From Secundilactobacillus similis DSM 23365 = JCM 2765 (lineage in GTDB: Bacteria; Bacillota; Bacilli; Lactobacillales; Lactobacillaceae), in contig NZ_BBAD01000003.1 in NCBI RefSeq assembly GCF_001311075.1, forward strand, positions 1 through 64,000: a stretch of DNA of 64,000 nucleotides, read 5' to 3'. The translations under genes were made by a program, and so were the position numbers. Positions 1-8,227 of the stretch are shown here, piece by piece; within the stretch, counting starts at the first letter, position 1, and each line of letters starts with the position of its first letter. The notes under the pieces are model-generated. The model ran no database searches. It saw only the letters and a list, made by a program, of their open reading frames with translations, and was not told the origin of the DNA.

Positions 1-44
1 TAAACGGGCTTACATCCCCGGTTTAAAAACCGGGGCATTACGCC
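1..44. other. Hairpin at left window edge, possible IS200/IS605-type end
   Basis: A stem CCCCGGTTT/AAACCGGGG (16-35) is nested between GGGC and GCCC. G/C-rich subterminal hairpins of this kind occur at the right ends of tnpB-carrying IS200/IS605 elements. No transposase is inside the window, so this is only a resemblance. Confidence 0.25.
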
Positions 45-61
45 CAATCCTCAGTAAATTG

Positions 62-113
62 AAAACAGTTCTGAGAACAACGGTATACGCCGAGGTCCTC
101 AGAACTGTTTTTT
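62..113. terminator. Intrinsic terminator, usable from both sides
   Basis: Perfect 14-bp arms AAAACAGTTCTGAG (62-75) and CTCAGAACTGTTTT (98-111) end in a T-run. It sits just downstream of rsgA (minus strand) and of whatever lies left of the window. Confidence 0.75.
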
Positions 114-128
114 AGTGGTTCAATTTAG

Positions 129-1199
129 CTAATGTCGCTTTCGCCGTGCTTGTTGCATCGCCGTTTTCATGGCTTTTTTGCTGCCAAACATTCGGTTGAT
201 CTTGGCTTCTTCACGCGCGCGACCACGAAGAGCGGTGTTTTCAGCTTGCTCGTCGGTGAGTTGCTGGTAGTTCCTTAACCGTTGAGCATCAAGTTGACCA
301 GTGTTAACGGCAGCTTGAACGGCACAACCGGGTTCATGCGTGTGGGTGCAGTTATTGAATTTGCAATTGACGACCAACGCTAAAATATCTTGAAAGGTTG
401 CGTCAACGTCGGCATCTAACAGGCCCAGTTCACGCATACCCGGCGTATCAATCACCAGACTGCCAGTTGGTAGTTGAAAGAGATCGCGACCAGTCGTGGT
501 GTGACGGCCGTGGGCATCACTTTGACGAACGGCTTGGGTGGCTAAGGTCCCATTGCCCAACAATCGGTTGATTAGGGTGCTTTTGCCGACACCCGATGAC
601 CCAATCAAAGCGTAGGTTAGTTGAGGTTTCAATAGTTGTTCAAGGGATCGAAGACCATCAGCCGCAACGGCATTACAGACGACAACGGGAGATGAACCGG
701 CGATGGCGTTAACGGTCAGCAGCTGATTCTCCAAATCACTAGCCTGATCAGCCTTCGTTAAAACAACCGTTGCGAGAGCACCGGATGCATGTGCTAATGA
801 CAAATAACGTTCAAGTCGCCGCAGGTTAAAGTTTTGATCAAGCGCCATACAGATCAGTAACACGTCCACATTGGCTGCAATTAATTGCGCCGAACTAGTG
901 CGACCAGCGGCCTTTCGCATCAACAAGCTTTGGCGTGGCAATAAACGCTCAATCACCGCAGTGTCAGCCACTTCACGAAGCCCGACCCAGTCACCAACAG
1001 TTGGGTAGTCTTCCGCTTCAAATGCCGTATTAAGTAACCGACCGGCAAGGGTTGCCTGAGCGATTTTTTCATCGGCTGCCACCGTCAAGAGCGTTCGGTT
1101 AACGCTTATAACGCGACCGAGGCTTAATGACGAAGTAAGTTGGGCCGCTAATTCTGAGCTGGCACCGAGTTGACTTAAAGTTAATGGTTTAAAATTCAA
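129..1199 (-). CDS. rsgA: Ribosome small-subunit biogenesis GTPase RsgA
   Basis: RsgA (YjeQ/EngC) is a circularly permuted GTPase that checks late maturation of the 30S subunit in the cytoplasm. The 356-aa product has the expected order: an N-terminal OB-fold region (about 30-100), then the G4 motif TKAD (148-151), the P-loop GSSGVGKST (200-208), the G3 motif DTPG (251-254), and a C-terminal zinc knuckle with Cys279, Cys284, His286/288 and Cys292. Length is slightly longer than the usual 290-350 aa. The chosen start is a TTG at 1199, seven bases after a strong GGAGGAG. An upstream small ORF ends with its stop codon overlapping this TTG, which suggests translational coupling. It is transcribed alone and followed by a terminator. 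Family assignment is secure; the regulation is inferred. Confidence 0.95.
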   Translation of the reverse strand: MNFKPLTLSQLGASSELAAQLTSSLSLGRVISVNRTLLTVAADEKIAQATLAGRLLNTAFEAEDYPTVGDWVGLREVADTAVIERLLPRQSLLMRKAAGRTSSAQLIAANVDVLLICMALDQNFNLRRLERYLSLAHASGALATVVLTKADQASDLENQLLTVNAIAGSSPVVVCNAVAADGLRSLEQLLKPQLTYALIGSSGVGKSTLINRLLGNGTLATQAVRQSDAHGRHTTTGRDLFQLPTGSLVIDTPGMRELGLLDADVDATFQDILALVVNCKFNNCTHTHEPGCAVQAAVNTGQLDAQRLRNYQQLTDEQAENTALRGRAREEAKINRMFGSKKAMKTAMQQARRKRH

Positions 1200-1246
1200 T
1201 TTGTTGCTCCTCCTAGAGATAACTGGAGGGTGCTAGTTGTGAGCAT
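1196..1246 (-). CDS. Putative 16-aa leader peptide overlapping rsgA start
   Basis: ATG at 1246 follows AGGAGGGCA and opens a 16-codon frame. Its TGA overlaps the rsgA TTG start (sequence ATTGA). The tight Shine-Dalgarno and the stop/start overlap argue for translation and coupling, but the peptide has no recognisable relatives and could be chance. Confidence 0.4.
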   Translation of the reverse strand: MLTTSTLQLSLGGATN

Positions 1247-1295
1247 TGCCCTCCTGTAACAAGACGGGGTTCACAACAATATCCGAGATTAACAT
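1233..1295 (-). CDS. Putative 20-aa upstream leader peptide
   Basis: ATG at 1295 lies behind AAAGGAAA and opens a 20-codon frame ending in TAG at 1233, inside the next small ORF in another frame. Translating ribosomes here would cross the arms of two competing hairpins (GGAGGG 1225-1230 with CCCTCC 1249-1254; GTTGTGA 1236-1242 with TCACAAC 1271-1277). It is a candidate attenuator component, not a proven gene. Confidence 0.3.
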   Translation of the reverse strand: MLISDIVVNPVLLQEGNAHN

Positions 1296-1414
1296 ACACG
1301 GTTTCCTTTCCGCTCACCGGCTTGGTGCGAGTGAGGCTTAAAAGTAGTGTAACATAACGATAAGAAAATCAACACATTAGTGACATGATTTCACGATATC
1401 GATGGACAAAAAAA

Positions 1415-2290
1415 CTAAGCATTATATGAAATGAACGATAAGAACGCTGAAACAGTCTCATTAGCTGCTGACTTAGGATAACACCAACCTAAACTCATCG
1501 TCGTCGACAGATCAGTCGCAATCGTCGCGTACCCGAGACCGGGGACGTTTTGGGGAATTTGAGACTGTGGCAAAATCGTGAAGGCTGGTTCCATCAGTAA
1601 TTCGGTCAGCATCAGGTCTAGTGATGAATATTGCTTGATTTGTCCATTAAAATCAGCTTCGGTTAGCAAAGACGTGGGTTGTTGGTAGACAAAACCTTCA
1701 GGACCGTGTCTTAATTTAAGGTAGGCGAATTGCTGAAGGTCTTTTAGATTGAGTGGTTGCGTGAATCGGTCAAGTTCCTTTTTGGCTGCCAGTACGATTA
1801 GTTGGTCCGGCGACTCTTGGCGCCAATTGAGTTGTGGCGCATCATGATTGACGATGCCCAGCCCAAGATCGGCCTTCCCGGTTAAAACATCTCCAATGGC
1901 GTCTGATGAATAGCGTTGATTAAGTTTGACGTCAACGTTAAAGGCCGTTTTAAAATGGATCAGTTGATTAATAAAAACCTGAAACTGTGGGGTGACGTAC
2001 ATTGAAACTCGCAATGGTTTAGCAGTTTGATGCCCAACCTGCCAGAGATCGACTAATGATTGATTATAATCTGCTAGAATTTTTTTAGCTGACTGAAGAA
2101 AACTTTCGCCGGCCGGAGTTAAGGTGACCGAATGGTGGTCGCGAATCAATAATGTTTGATCGAGCTCAGCTTCCAAACTTTTAATTTTGGCACTAATTGC
2201 CGGTTGTGAAATAAAATTTTTTCGTGCCGCTTTAGTAAAGTTCAATGATTTAGCGACGTCAACGTAGTATTTAAGTGAATCAAAATCCAT
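1415..2290 (-). CDS. LysR-family transcriptional regulator
   Basis: This 291-aa cytoplasmic regulator has the standard LysR layout: an N-terminal winged HTH (about residues 1-60, with the AARKNFISQPAISAKIKSLE recognition region) and a periplasmic-binding-like effector domain to the end. Length matches the family. The ATG at 2290 has an AAGGTG ribosome site. It is divergent from the dehydrogenase/NmrA operon starting at 2414 and is separated by 123 bp, the usual geometry for a LysR regulator and its target, so it probably controls that redox operon. The effector is unknown. Confidence 0.9.
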   Translation of the reverse strand: MDFDSLKYYVDVAKSLNFTKAARKNFISQPAISAKIKSLEAELDQTLLIRDHHSVTLTPAGESFLQSAKKILADYNQSLVDLWQVGHQTAKPLRVSMYVTPQFQVFINQLIHFKTAFNVDVKLNQRYSSDAIGDVLTGKADLGLGIVNHDAPQLNWRQESPDQLIVLAAKKELDRFTQPLNLKDLQQFAYLKLRHGPEGFVYQQPTSLLTEADFNGQIKQYSSLDLMLTELLMEPAFTILPQSQIPQNVPGLGYATIATDLSTTMSLGWCYPKSAANETVSAFLSFISYNA

Positions 2291-2356
2291 TTAGGCACCT
2301 TCTTTGTTATAAATTTCACTTATGATCCGTTATCATTATCCGGTATTTCCACTTTA

Positions 2357-2372
2357 TTGTAAACGCTTTTAG
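2357..2372 (+). promoter_or_regulatory. cre-like site upstream of dehydrogenase operon
   Basis: TTGTAAACGCTTTTAG keeps the central AANCG core of the CcpA site WTGNAANCGNWWNCAW but misses two flanking positions. It suggests carbon catabolite control of the 2414 operon. Confidence 0.4.
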
Positions 2373-2413
2373 AATGAAACTGTACTCAAAAAAGAACTTA
2401 GGAGGCAGTTATC

Positions 2414-3397
2414 ATGCTTAGAAAATCGGTTTATTGGTCAGCGGCCGGCGTTGCGGAATACCACGAATCTGAAACTCGACCGGTTAAGGACGATGAAGTG
2501 TTGATTGCAAACCACTACTCATTGATCAGTCAGAGTAGTGAACATAGTTGGTTCGTGAACGATAAGGCCCACGTGGTGTTGGGCACGACCTTCCCGTTTA
2601 TCCCGGGTTACAGTGCTGCGGGGTACGTTGAAGAGGTTGGCAAAAATGTCACGAAGTTTAAACCAGGGGATAAAGTCATTGGCGCACCCGTCACTGGCGC
2701 CCATTCCAACTATACCTACGTGGACGAAATCAACACGTACCATGTGCCGGATAACGTCGCATTAGATGATGCGGTTTTCTACAATTTGGGCATGACCGCA
2801 CTCTTCACGCTCGATAAAGCGGCGTTACATTTAGGTCAATCAGTTGCCATTATCGGCGCCGGTGTTGTTGGCCAAATTGCGATTCAGGGCGCTAAGGCGG
2901 ATGGGTTGCATCCCATTATTGCGTTTGACATTCAAGAACAACGACGTCAGGCAGCTAAGGATGCTGGCGCGGATTATGTACTTGATCCAAATGATTCGGC
3001 GGCTATCGAGAGCTTGATCAGTGAGCTGGGTGGCGGTGTCGATGCAGCGCTGGACGTTTCTGGGAGTAATGCTGGGATGAACCTCGCGATTCAACTCGCT
3101 AAGCCATTAGGTGAAGTGATTTTCTGTACCGCCAATAATGATGATCAAACGTTGCGTTACGGTGAATTGTTCATCAAGAACTTAACGTTAAAGGGCGATT
3201 TCGTGAACACTGAGTGGGACCGGCAACGTAAGGCAATCAGTAATTTCCTCTGGTTGCTGAGTGCAGGTAAGATCAAGGCACCACAACACGCTGATACGAT
3301 TTATGAACCAACGGATGAAAACATCAAAATGCTGTATGGTAAAGTTTTGCAGCATGATAACACGATTAACAACCCGATCTTCAAGTGGCGTGAGTAA
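2414..3397 (+). CDS. Zinc-type alcohol dehydrogenase-like (MDR superfamily) oxidoreductase
   Basis: A 327-aa medium-chain dehydrogenase/reductase: GroES-like N-terminal half and a Rossmann C-terminal half with the dinucleotide motif GAGVVGQIA (about 148-156). It lacks the four-Cys structural zinc lobe seen in the second dehydrogenase of this window (5698). The catalytic zinc ligands are also not obvious, so it may be a zinc-independent NAD(P)H reductase. A good AGGAGG precedes the ATG. An NmrA-like gene follows after 27 bp in the same operon, and a divergent LysR gene lies upstream. Together these suggest an inducible redox detoxification unit. The substrate cannot be read from sequence. Confidence 0.85.
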   Translation: MLRKSVYWSAAGVAEYHESETRPVKDDEVLIANHYSLISQSSEHSWFVNDKAHVVLGTTFPFIPGYSAAGYVEEVGKNVTKFKPGDKVIGAPVTGAHSNYTYVDEINTYHVPDNVALDDAVFYNLGMTALFTLDKAALHLGQSVAIIGAGVVGQIAIQGAKADGLHPIIAFDIQEQRRQAAKDAGADYVLDPNDSAAIESLISELGGGVDAALDVSGSNAGMNLAIQLAKPLGEVIFCTANNDDQTLRYGELFIKNLTLKGDFVNTEWDRQRKAISNFLWLLSAGKIKAPQHADTIYEPTDENIKMLYGKVLQHDNTINNPIFKWRE

Positions 3398-3424
3398 TTG
3401 ACTTTAATTTAGGAGGAAAAGCAC

Positions 3425-4266
3425 ATGACAAAAGTTTTAGTAACCGCATCGTTCGGTCATATTGGCCAAACCATTATTCCGTTATTGGCAGCCGATGGCG
3501 TTGAGGTCCGGGCAGTTGATCCTGATCCGGCGAATGAATCAGCATTAAAGAAATTGGGTGCCAAGGAAGTCATCGTTGGCGATATTCGCGGGATGAGATT
3601 ATTGATCAGGCAGTTGAAGGCGTCGATAAAATTCTCTTGATTTTACCGGATGCGTTAACGGGCATTGTCCCAATGGCGATGCGAATCATTGCGGCCGCGG
3701 AAAAATACAATGTGAAACACTTCGTCTTCTCATCGTGTCTCAACACCGTTATGGAATTGGTTCAGCACTGGGAAAAATACGAAATCGAAGATGCGCTGAT
3801 GGGATCCACGCTCAATTACACCATCACCAAACCAAGTGGTTACATGGAAGGACATTTTCCAACTGGCCCAGATAGCGTCTTTGAAACCGGTGTCTACACA
3901 ACGTTTATCAAGGTTGACCAACCATCCAATATGATTAGCTTGACGGACATCGCTGCTGCCAATGAAAAAGTATTGTTAAGTGATGACGAGTACTATGCTT
4001 GCTCATTGGACCTCTGTTCAGCTGGCAATAGGACCACGCGGGAATACGCGCAAGAGATTTGTGATAAGACCAATCAAAAACTCCAAATTAACCAGATTCC
4101 AGTTCCTGATTTTCCAACGGTGCACGCCAACGATCAATTTGGTCGGATCGCGGCATATCACGGCAACCATCCTTATAAGGGCAACCCGCTTGATTTTAAC
4201 GCCTTAATGGGCCGGCCAGCAAAGACCTTCAGCGAATACGTTGATGAAGTAATTGCTGGAAAGTAA
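3425..4266 (+). pseudogene. NmrA/SDR-type NAD(P)-binding protein, frameshifted
   Basis: Two reading frames together make one atypical short-chain dehydrogenase of the NmrA/YtfG type, about 280 aa. The N-terminal part (3425 onward) starts MTKVLVTASFGHIGQTI, a Rossmann GxxGxxG-like loop, and leads into GDIR. The second frame resumes with DEIIDQAVEGVDKILLI and runs to 4266 without further breaks. The break is at about 3593 within CGCGGGATGAG; one extra G restores GDIRGDEIIDQAV. These proteins sense or use NAD(P)H or reduce quinones. It follows the MDR dehydrogenase with an AGGAGG site and a terminator after the stop. The break is probably a sequence error (see findings). Confidence 0.8.
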
Positions 4267-4301
4267 TGCTTATTGATTTTGTGAAAGTTATCATTCCACG
4301 G

Positions 4302-4325
4302 AAGAGCCGATTGTCGGCTCTTTTG
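4302..4325 (+). terminator. Intrinsic terminator after NmrA-like gene
   Basis: GAGCCGA and TCGGCTC form a short GC-rich stem followed by TTTT. Confidence 0.8.
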
Positions 4326-4476
4326 CGTTGCTAGAGTTCACTTCACATCCGTCAAATTTAGATGACATGGAACTTAAGTAGAGATAAGAAATATAAAGAA
4401 ATTGATTGAGTAAGTTTCACAGCTTAAGGTATACTAATGGTGTTAAATACTAATTGATGATTAAGGATGGGATGAT

Positions 4477-5393
4477 ATGCGACTAGTTCACTTGATCCAA
4501 AAAATTATCGTGAGTACGGTTGGGGTTACAGCGTTAGTTTCCGGCGGGATTGCAGTCACAGCACACGCACAAGCAACGCCACAGCAAGTTACGGCGCAAC
4601 AACGGACAGTTAAAAATCAGTTGCAGACTTATATCAATCGGGTCACCAAGGATGGGACCGCTAGTGTGGCCTTTTATAATCTGGGTGCATACAGCAATAC
4701 GCCAGCTGGCCGTGCGCAAAGCCGGGCTTTTTATGCTCCTGGTAAGCTAGCGGTTTATAGCAAGAATGCCCATAAGCCTACACTTCGGCTAGTACCTATA
4801 AGCTGTTCGTGGCGGCGAATATCTACTCGCGCATCCACTATCAAAATTTAAGTCGAAGTATCACCAAGACCACGGGTTTTCAGGAAATGATCCTGCATAG
4901 TCGCAACGAATTTGCGGAACACTATCTGCAAACGCATGGTTATGATCGAGTGAACACGTTCAATGCCCATCAGAATTGGTATTCACACGTCTTTGCGACG
5001 GGCAGAGCAGCCCGCACAACGGCCGCGACATTAGTTTCAGTAGTTCGAAAGCTGGATCAGCAACAATATCCGTTCAACGATGCAACCAGCCGTAACCAGT
5101 TATTATCGTTGATGCGGCGACAAGTTTATCGTTCTGGAATTCCCAAGGGGGCAGCGGCCGCAAATAAGGGAAGCAAAGTGGCGGATAAAGTTGGGTGGCT
5201 GTATTCGTTTAATAACGATGCCGGCATTGTGACATTGCCCAATGGCCAGCGCTATGTTCTCGTTGTCATGACGCACGGTCACGGTCAAAGTGGGTTTAGC
5301 GGCTTTCCACGGATTGCGACGATTACTAAGAATGTGCAAAAAATTGTCTATGGTGCATCGACGTCTCAAAAAGTTGCGGCACTGTACCAATGA
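4477..5393 (+). pseudogene. Secreted beta-lactamase-like serine hydrolase, frameshifted
   Basis: The first frame encodes a signal peptide (cleavage after AHA near residue 31) and the start of the mature protein; the second carries the rest to 5393. Restoring one base at about 4788 (ACACTT to ACACCTT) gives SASTYKLFVAANIY, placing an SxxK active-site motif (STYK) where a class A beta-lactamase/DD-peptidase-like enzyme needs it. Further along are SRNE in the position of SDN and a KVG in place of KTG, so substrate range is probably not classical penicillin hydrolysis. Enzymes like this in lactobacilli are extracytoplasmic and presumed to act on peptidoglycan-related substrates. It is monocistronic with a terminator at 5499-5522. 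The frame break cuts exactly before the catalytic serine. Confidence 0.75.
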
Positions 5394-5498
5394 GCAGATC
5401 ACTTCTAGCGGTTATTTGAATGATGGTAACCACGCGTACACGGGTGAAGCGATTGCCAGAAAGTAGTGTTATATTTGTGAAAAATAGTGTTTCGTTAA

Positions 5499-5522
5499 AA
5501 GAGCTGGTATTCGGCTCTTTTT
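5499..5522 (+). terminator. Intrinsic terminator
   Basis: AAAGAGC and GCTCTTT arms with a 9-base loop and T6 tail. With 5523-5697 it fills the gap before the next gene, which otherwise holds a cre box and promoter. Confidence 0.7.
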
Positions 5523-5597
5523 TACATCAATCAGCGAAGATGATAGGCGCTGAGATACCTGAACGGTAGCCGCTTACAAGAACTAATTTCCAAAATG

Positions 5598-5613
5598 ATG
5601 AAAGCGCTATCAA
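5598..5613 (+). promoter_or_regulatory. Perfect cre (CcpA) box
   Basis: ATGAAAGCGCTATCAA fits every position of WTGNAANCGNWWNCAW. It lies 85 bp before the butanediol-type dehydrogenase start, consistent with repression or activation by CcpA. Confidence 0.75.
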
Positions 5614-5697
5614 AAATAGCTTGTGTTACGAATTTGTGAGGTTTATCATGTATTTGTAATTAAATATTGTTCTATCATTTATTAGGAGGCCATCAAC

Positions 5698-6768
5698 ATG
5701 AAAGCAGTTCGAATTTACGGCGAAAAAGATATTCGGGTCGAAGATGTTGCGATTGAGGATCCCAAAGACGATGAAGTTCAAGTTAAGGTTAAGTACTGCG
5801 GTATCTGCGGGAGTGACCTGCATGCTTACTTGGAAGGCTGGGGTTTGCCGACTGTACCTCATCCGTTAACCGGGAAGACGGTGCCAATCACGCTGGGCCA
5901 CGAATTTTCAGGTGAAGTGGTCAAAATCGGGAAAGATGTGACTAATCTGAAGTTAGGCGATAACGTCGCAATCGAACCATTGATTGCCTGTGGCAAGTGT
6001 GAAAACTGTCGGAAGGGCGACTACAACTTCTGTAACAACGCTGTGGGTCCCGATGGCTCTGGAAACTTCCTCGGTTTCTCGCAAGATGGTGGCTTTGCAG
6101 AGTTCGCAAACGTTCAAGGCGTCTTTGCGCACAAACTGCCAGAAGGCATGGATCCTAAATTAGGCGCTGTTGCTGAACCTACCGCCGTGGTTTATGAAGC
6201 CGTGAAAAAGAGTGGTCTCCAAGAAGGTCAAGACGTTGCCGTTATGGGCGCTGGCCCAATTGGACTGTTGATGGCTTTGTTGGCTAAAATCAGTGGTGCG
6301 AACAATATTTATATCGTCGATGTTTCTGAAGTTCGGTTGGAAAAAGCAAAGGAATTGGGAATCGAAAAGACGTTGAATCCTAAAGAAGTCGACGTGAATG
6401 ATGCCATTCGTAAGGAATTGCCAAACGGTGTTGATATTACCTTTGAATGTGCCGGGGCGCAAGCAACCTTTGATACCGCACTGAAGGTAACGAAACGGAC
6501 CGGGGTGCTTCAAGTGGTTGCTTTGTTTGGTCAAGACGTCTCAATGAACATGACGGATGCTGTGATCATGCAAGGCATCGATATCATTACCACGTTATGC
6601 TACAACAACAGTTTCCCGGCTGTTTTAGGGATCATTAACAATAACCAAGAGGACTTCCGGAAGATCATCACTAAGGAAATTGGCTTAGATCAAGCAGTGG
6701 ATGAGGGCATCAAGTCCTTGTCTGAGGATAAATCGCAAGTGAAGATTTTGGTATCGCCAGATTTGTAA
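5698..6768 (+). CDS. Zinc-containing 2,3-butanediol/sorbitol-type dehydrogenase
   Basis: A 356-aa medium-chain zinc dehydrogenase close in layout to (R,R)-butanediol dehydrogenase. Visible features: catalytic zinc region CGICGSDLH with the conserved GHEFSGEV helix, a four-cysteine structural zinc lobe (CGKCENCRKGDYNFC, about residues 99-113), and the NAD-binding GAGPIGLL (about 184-191). It would interconvert acetoin and 2,3-butanediol or oxidise a related polyol with NAD in the cytoplasm. A strong AGGAGG precedes the ATG. It has its own promoter region with a perfect cre box and a hairpin after the stop, so it is a monocistronic, carbon-regulated gene. The exact substrate (butanediol, sorbitol, threonine) is uncertain. 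Confidence 0.85.
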   Translation: MKAVRIYGEKDIRVEDVAIEDPKDDEVQVKVKYCGICGSDLHAYLEGWGLPTVPHPLTGKTVPITLGHEFSGEVVKIGKDVTNLKLGDNVAIEPLIACGKCENCRKGDYNFCNNAVGPDGSGNFLGFSQDGGFAEFANVQGVFAHKLPEGMDPKLGAVAEPTAVVYEAVKKSGLQEGQDVAVMGAGPIGLLMALLAKISGANNIYIVDVSEVRLEKAKELGIEKTLNPKEVDVNDAIRKELPNGVDITFECAGAQATFDTALKVTKRTGVLQVVALFGQDVSMNMTDAVIMQGIDIITTLCYNNSFPAVLGIINNNQEDFRKIITKEIGLDQAVDEGIKSLSEDKSQVKILVSPDL

Positions 6769-6784
6769 TGTGAAATGAGTGGGG

Positions 6785-6813
6785 TAGGTCACCTGAGTTA
6801 ATTGGGTGACCTA
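6785..6813 (+). terminator. Hairpin after dehydrogenase
   Basis: TAGGTCACC/GGTGACCTA stem, T-poor tail. The rest of 6814-7074 holds purine-rich sequence, a palindrome ATCTTAGCTAAGAT at 7050-7063 and no convincing gene. Confidence 0.55.
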
Positions 6814-7074
6814 TTTAATTTGAAATAAAAAAACAATATGAGAGCGATGCGCGTAGATAGGAGTGTGAGGGCAGATGGGAATGAAGACGGGGAAGATGCG
6901 AGGTGATGTCGGTAAACTGAAACATGGAACGATAAATGTTGTTAATTAGACGTTAATAATAAAATGTTACTTTAACCTAAAAAATAAAAAAACAACCACT
7001 AATCAAACCACTTAAAATAATGGGCCATAAATTCAAAAAGACCCTAGCAATCTTAGCTAAGATCTTATCATTAA

Positions 7075-7527
7075 CTACCGTTTAAAAATTGTAGCACCAT
7101 AATCCTCATTACCAGTATAATTCCCACGTAATTGAGCAAAGTGCTTTGGAATTAAATCAAATTGATGCGCATTTTTAATATGAATTTTCACCAGCTCATA
7201 CTTTGTTTTCGTGTAATACTTTCGGCCATAATAATTCCATTTACTCGTATGTTTTAAATTTTTAAACTGCCAGTGAACCGTTACCATCGTTAATCTAGTA
7301 CTATTCGCATGCGCATATCCCAGCGTTTTAAACGTCAATGTATTTCCCTTAAAGATGGTTCGATCGTGAAAACCGCCTTCAGTTCCTGATGTGGTTCTGT
7401 ACCAAACGTGATGGCGAATTCCGGCAGGTAAGTAGGTCGTTTTGGCCTGCACCTGATGGGTAAGACCTATACTACCAATTGAAAAGGCTGCGATTCCGGC
7501 CGCAAGACCAATTACTAGTTGTTTCAT
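7075..7527 (-). CDS. Small secreted protein, unknown function
   Basis: A 150-aa protein with a clear signal peptide (LVIGLAAGIAAFSIGSIG hydrophobic core, cleavage after VQA, about residue 28) and a basic, Tyr/His/Lys-rich mature part of about 120 aa with no membrane anchor. Composition and the mature N-terminus (KTTYLPAGIRHHVWYR) resemble the small secreted proteins of unknown role common in lactobacilli. The gene at 50922 encodes another protein of the same length and general style. Monocistronic. I do not recognise a domain; a beta-rich extracellular fold is a guess. Confidence 0.7.
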   Translation of the reverse strand: MKQLVIGLAAGIAAFSIGSIGLTHQVQAKTTYLPAGIRHHVWYRTTSGTEGGFHDRTIFKGNTLTFKTLGYAHANSTRLTMVTVHWQFKNLKHTSKWNYYGRKYYTKTKYELVKIHIKNAHQFDLIPKHFAQLRGNYTGNEDYGATIFKR

Positions 7528-7724
7528 AAATTATCCCCCTAAACTAGGCAAATTAATAAGCAGAAGTTTAAAACGATTGCGCAAGTGTCAATCACTTTAA
7601 AATTATAATAACATTAAACAACAAAATGAAGCGAGTCAATTTAATTCTTAGCTAATCAGCTAAAGGGAAAAACAGCGAAAAGGGACGGCGTCACGAAACT
7701 TCACTTGACTATTTAAGAATTCTT

Positions 7725-7799
7725 AATGACGCTAATAAAATATAAAACGCACCCAGCGATTACAAAATTGGGTGCGTTTTATATTTTATTAGCGTCATT
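7725..7799. terminator. Perfect 31-bp inverted repeat, 13-base loop
   Basis: Arms 7725-7755 and 7769-7799 are exact reverse complements, with an inner GC-rich part flanked by A/T tracts. It lies between two minus-strand genes and probably ends transcription from 7839, but it is much longer than a terminator needs to be. The rest of 7528-7838 holds only the promoter area of the 7527 gene. Confidence 0.65.
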
Positions 7800-7838
7800 T
7801 ATTCGTGTCCATTATTAATAGCAGTAATTAAAATCAAT

Positions 7839-8093
7839 TCATTCGATCAGTGCTTGAAAAACATCTTTTCCATCACGCGCCGCCAAAATCAGCTTCGCCA
7901 ATTCAGCGTTCGTCAATGGTCGGCCGAGCTGATTAACAAGCCGCAACTCATCACGGACATTTAACGGATCTAGCAATTGATTATAAGCTTTCACCGCTAA
8001 CGCAAATTCGCGCGTGTCTCGAGAAAATTGCTCCATTTCCTGGCTGTACTGATTAAGTTGCTTTAGCAATTGCGATTCCGTTAATTGATCCAT
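7839..8093 (-). CDS. Small helical protein, unknown (84 aa)
   Basis: I chose ATG 8093, which follows GAGGCGG, rather than a start further upstream. The 84-residue product (MDQLTESQLLKQL...) is predicted entirely helical, acidic and soluble, with an N-terminal segment of coiled-coil character and LTNAELAKLILAARDGKDVF near the end. This size and all-helix look are shared with bacteriocin immunity-type proteins, but there is no adjacent bacteriocin gene, so that is only a possibility. It lies downstream of the adhesin gene 8228, separated by a terminator. Unknown function. Confidence 0.55.
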   Translation of the reverse strand: MDQLTESQLLKQLNQYSQEMEQFSRDTREFALAVKAYNQLLDPLNVRDELRLVNQLGRPLTNAELAKLILAARDGKDVFQALIE

Positions 8094-8187
8094 GATGACC
8101 GCCTCGATTCGGGTATTTGCATTTATCATAGCATGCAATTCGACTGAGCCGAGATATTTAAGCTTACCATTTTTTCTGAAATACGAA

Positions 8188-8215
8188 AAAGGCCATCCAT
8201 TCACGGATGACCTTT
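8188..8215 (-). terminator. Terminator of the LPxTG protein gene
   Basis: On the minus strand AAAGGTCATCC pairs with GGATGGCCTTT, followed by T residues. Confidence 0.75.
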
Positions 8216-8227
8216 ATTAGACTCATT

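Noticed and set aside
2-112. Open frame of 36 codons at the left edge
   Set aside because: It runs through the hairpin and the terminator stem and has no recognisable content; it is more likely non-coding.
6841-6909. Short purine-rich ORF after the butanediol-type dehydrogenase
   Set aside because: Only 22 codons, no ribosome site, biased composition.
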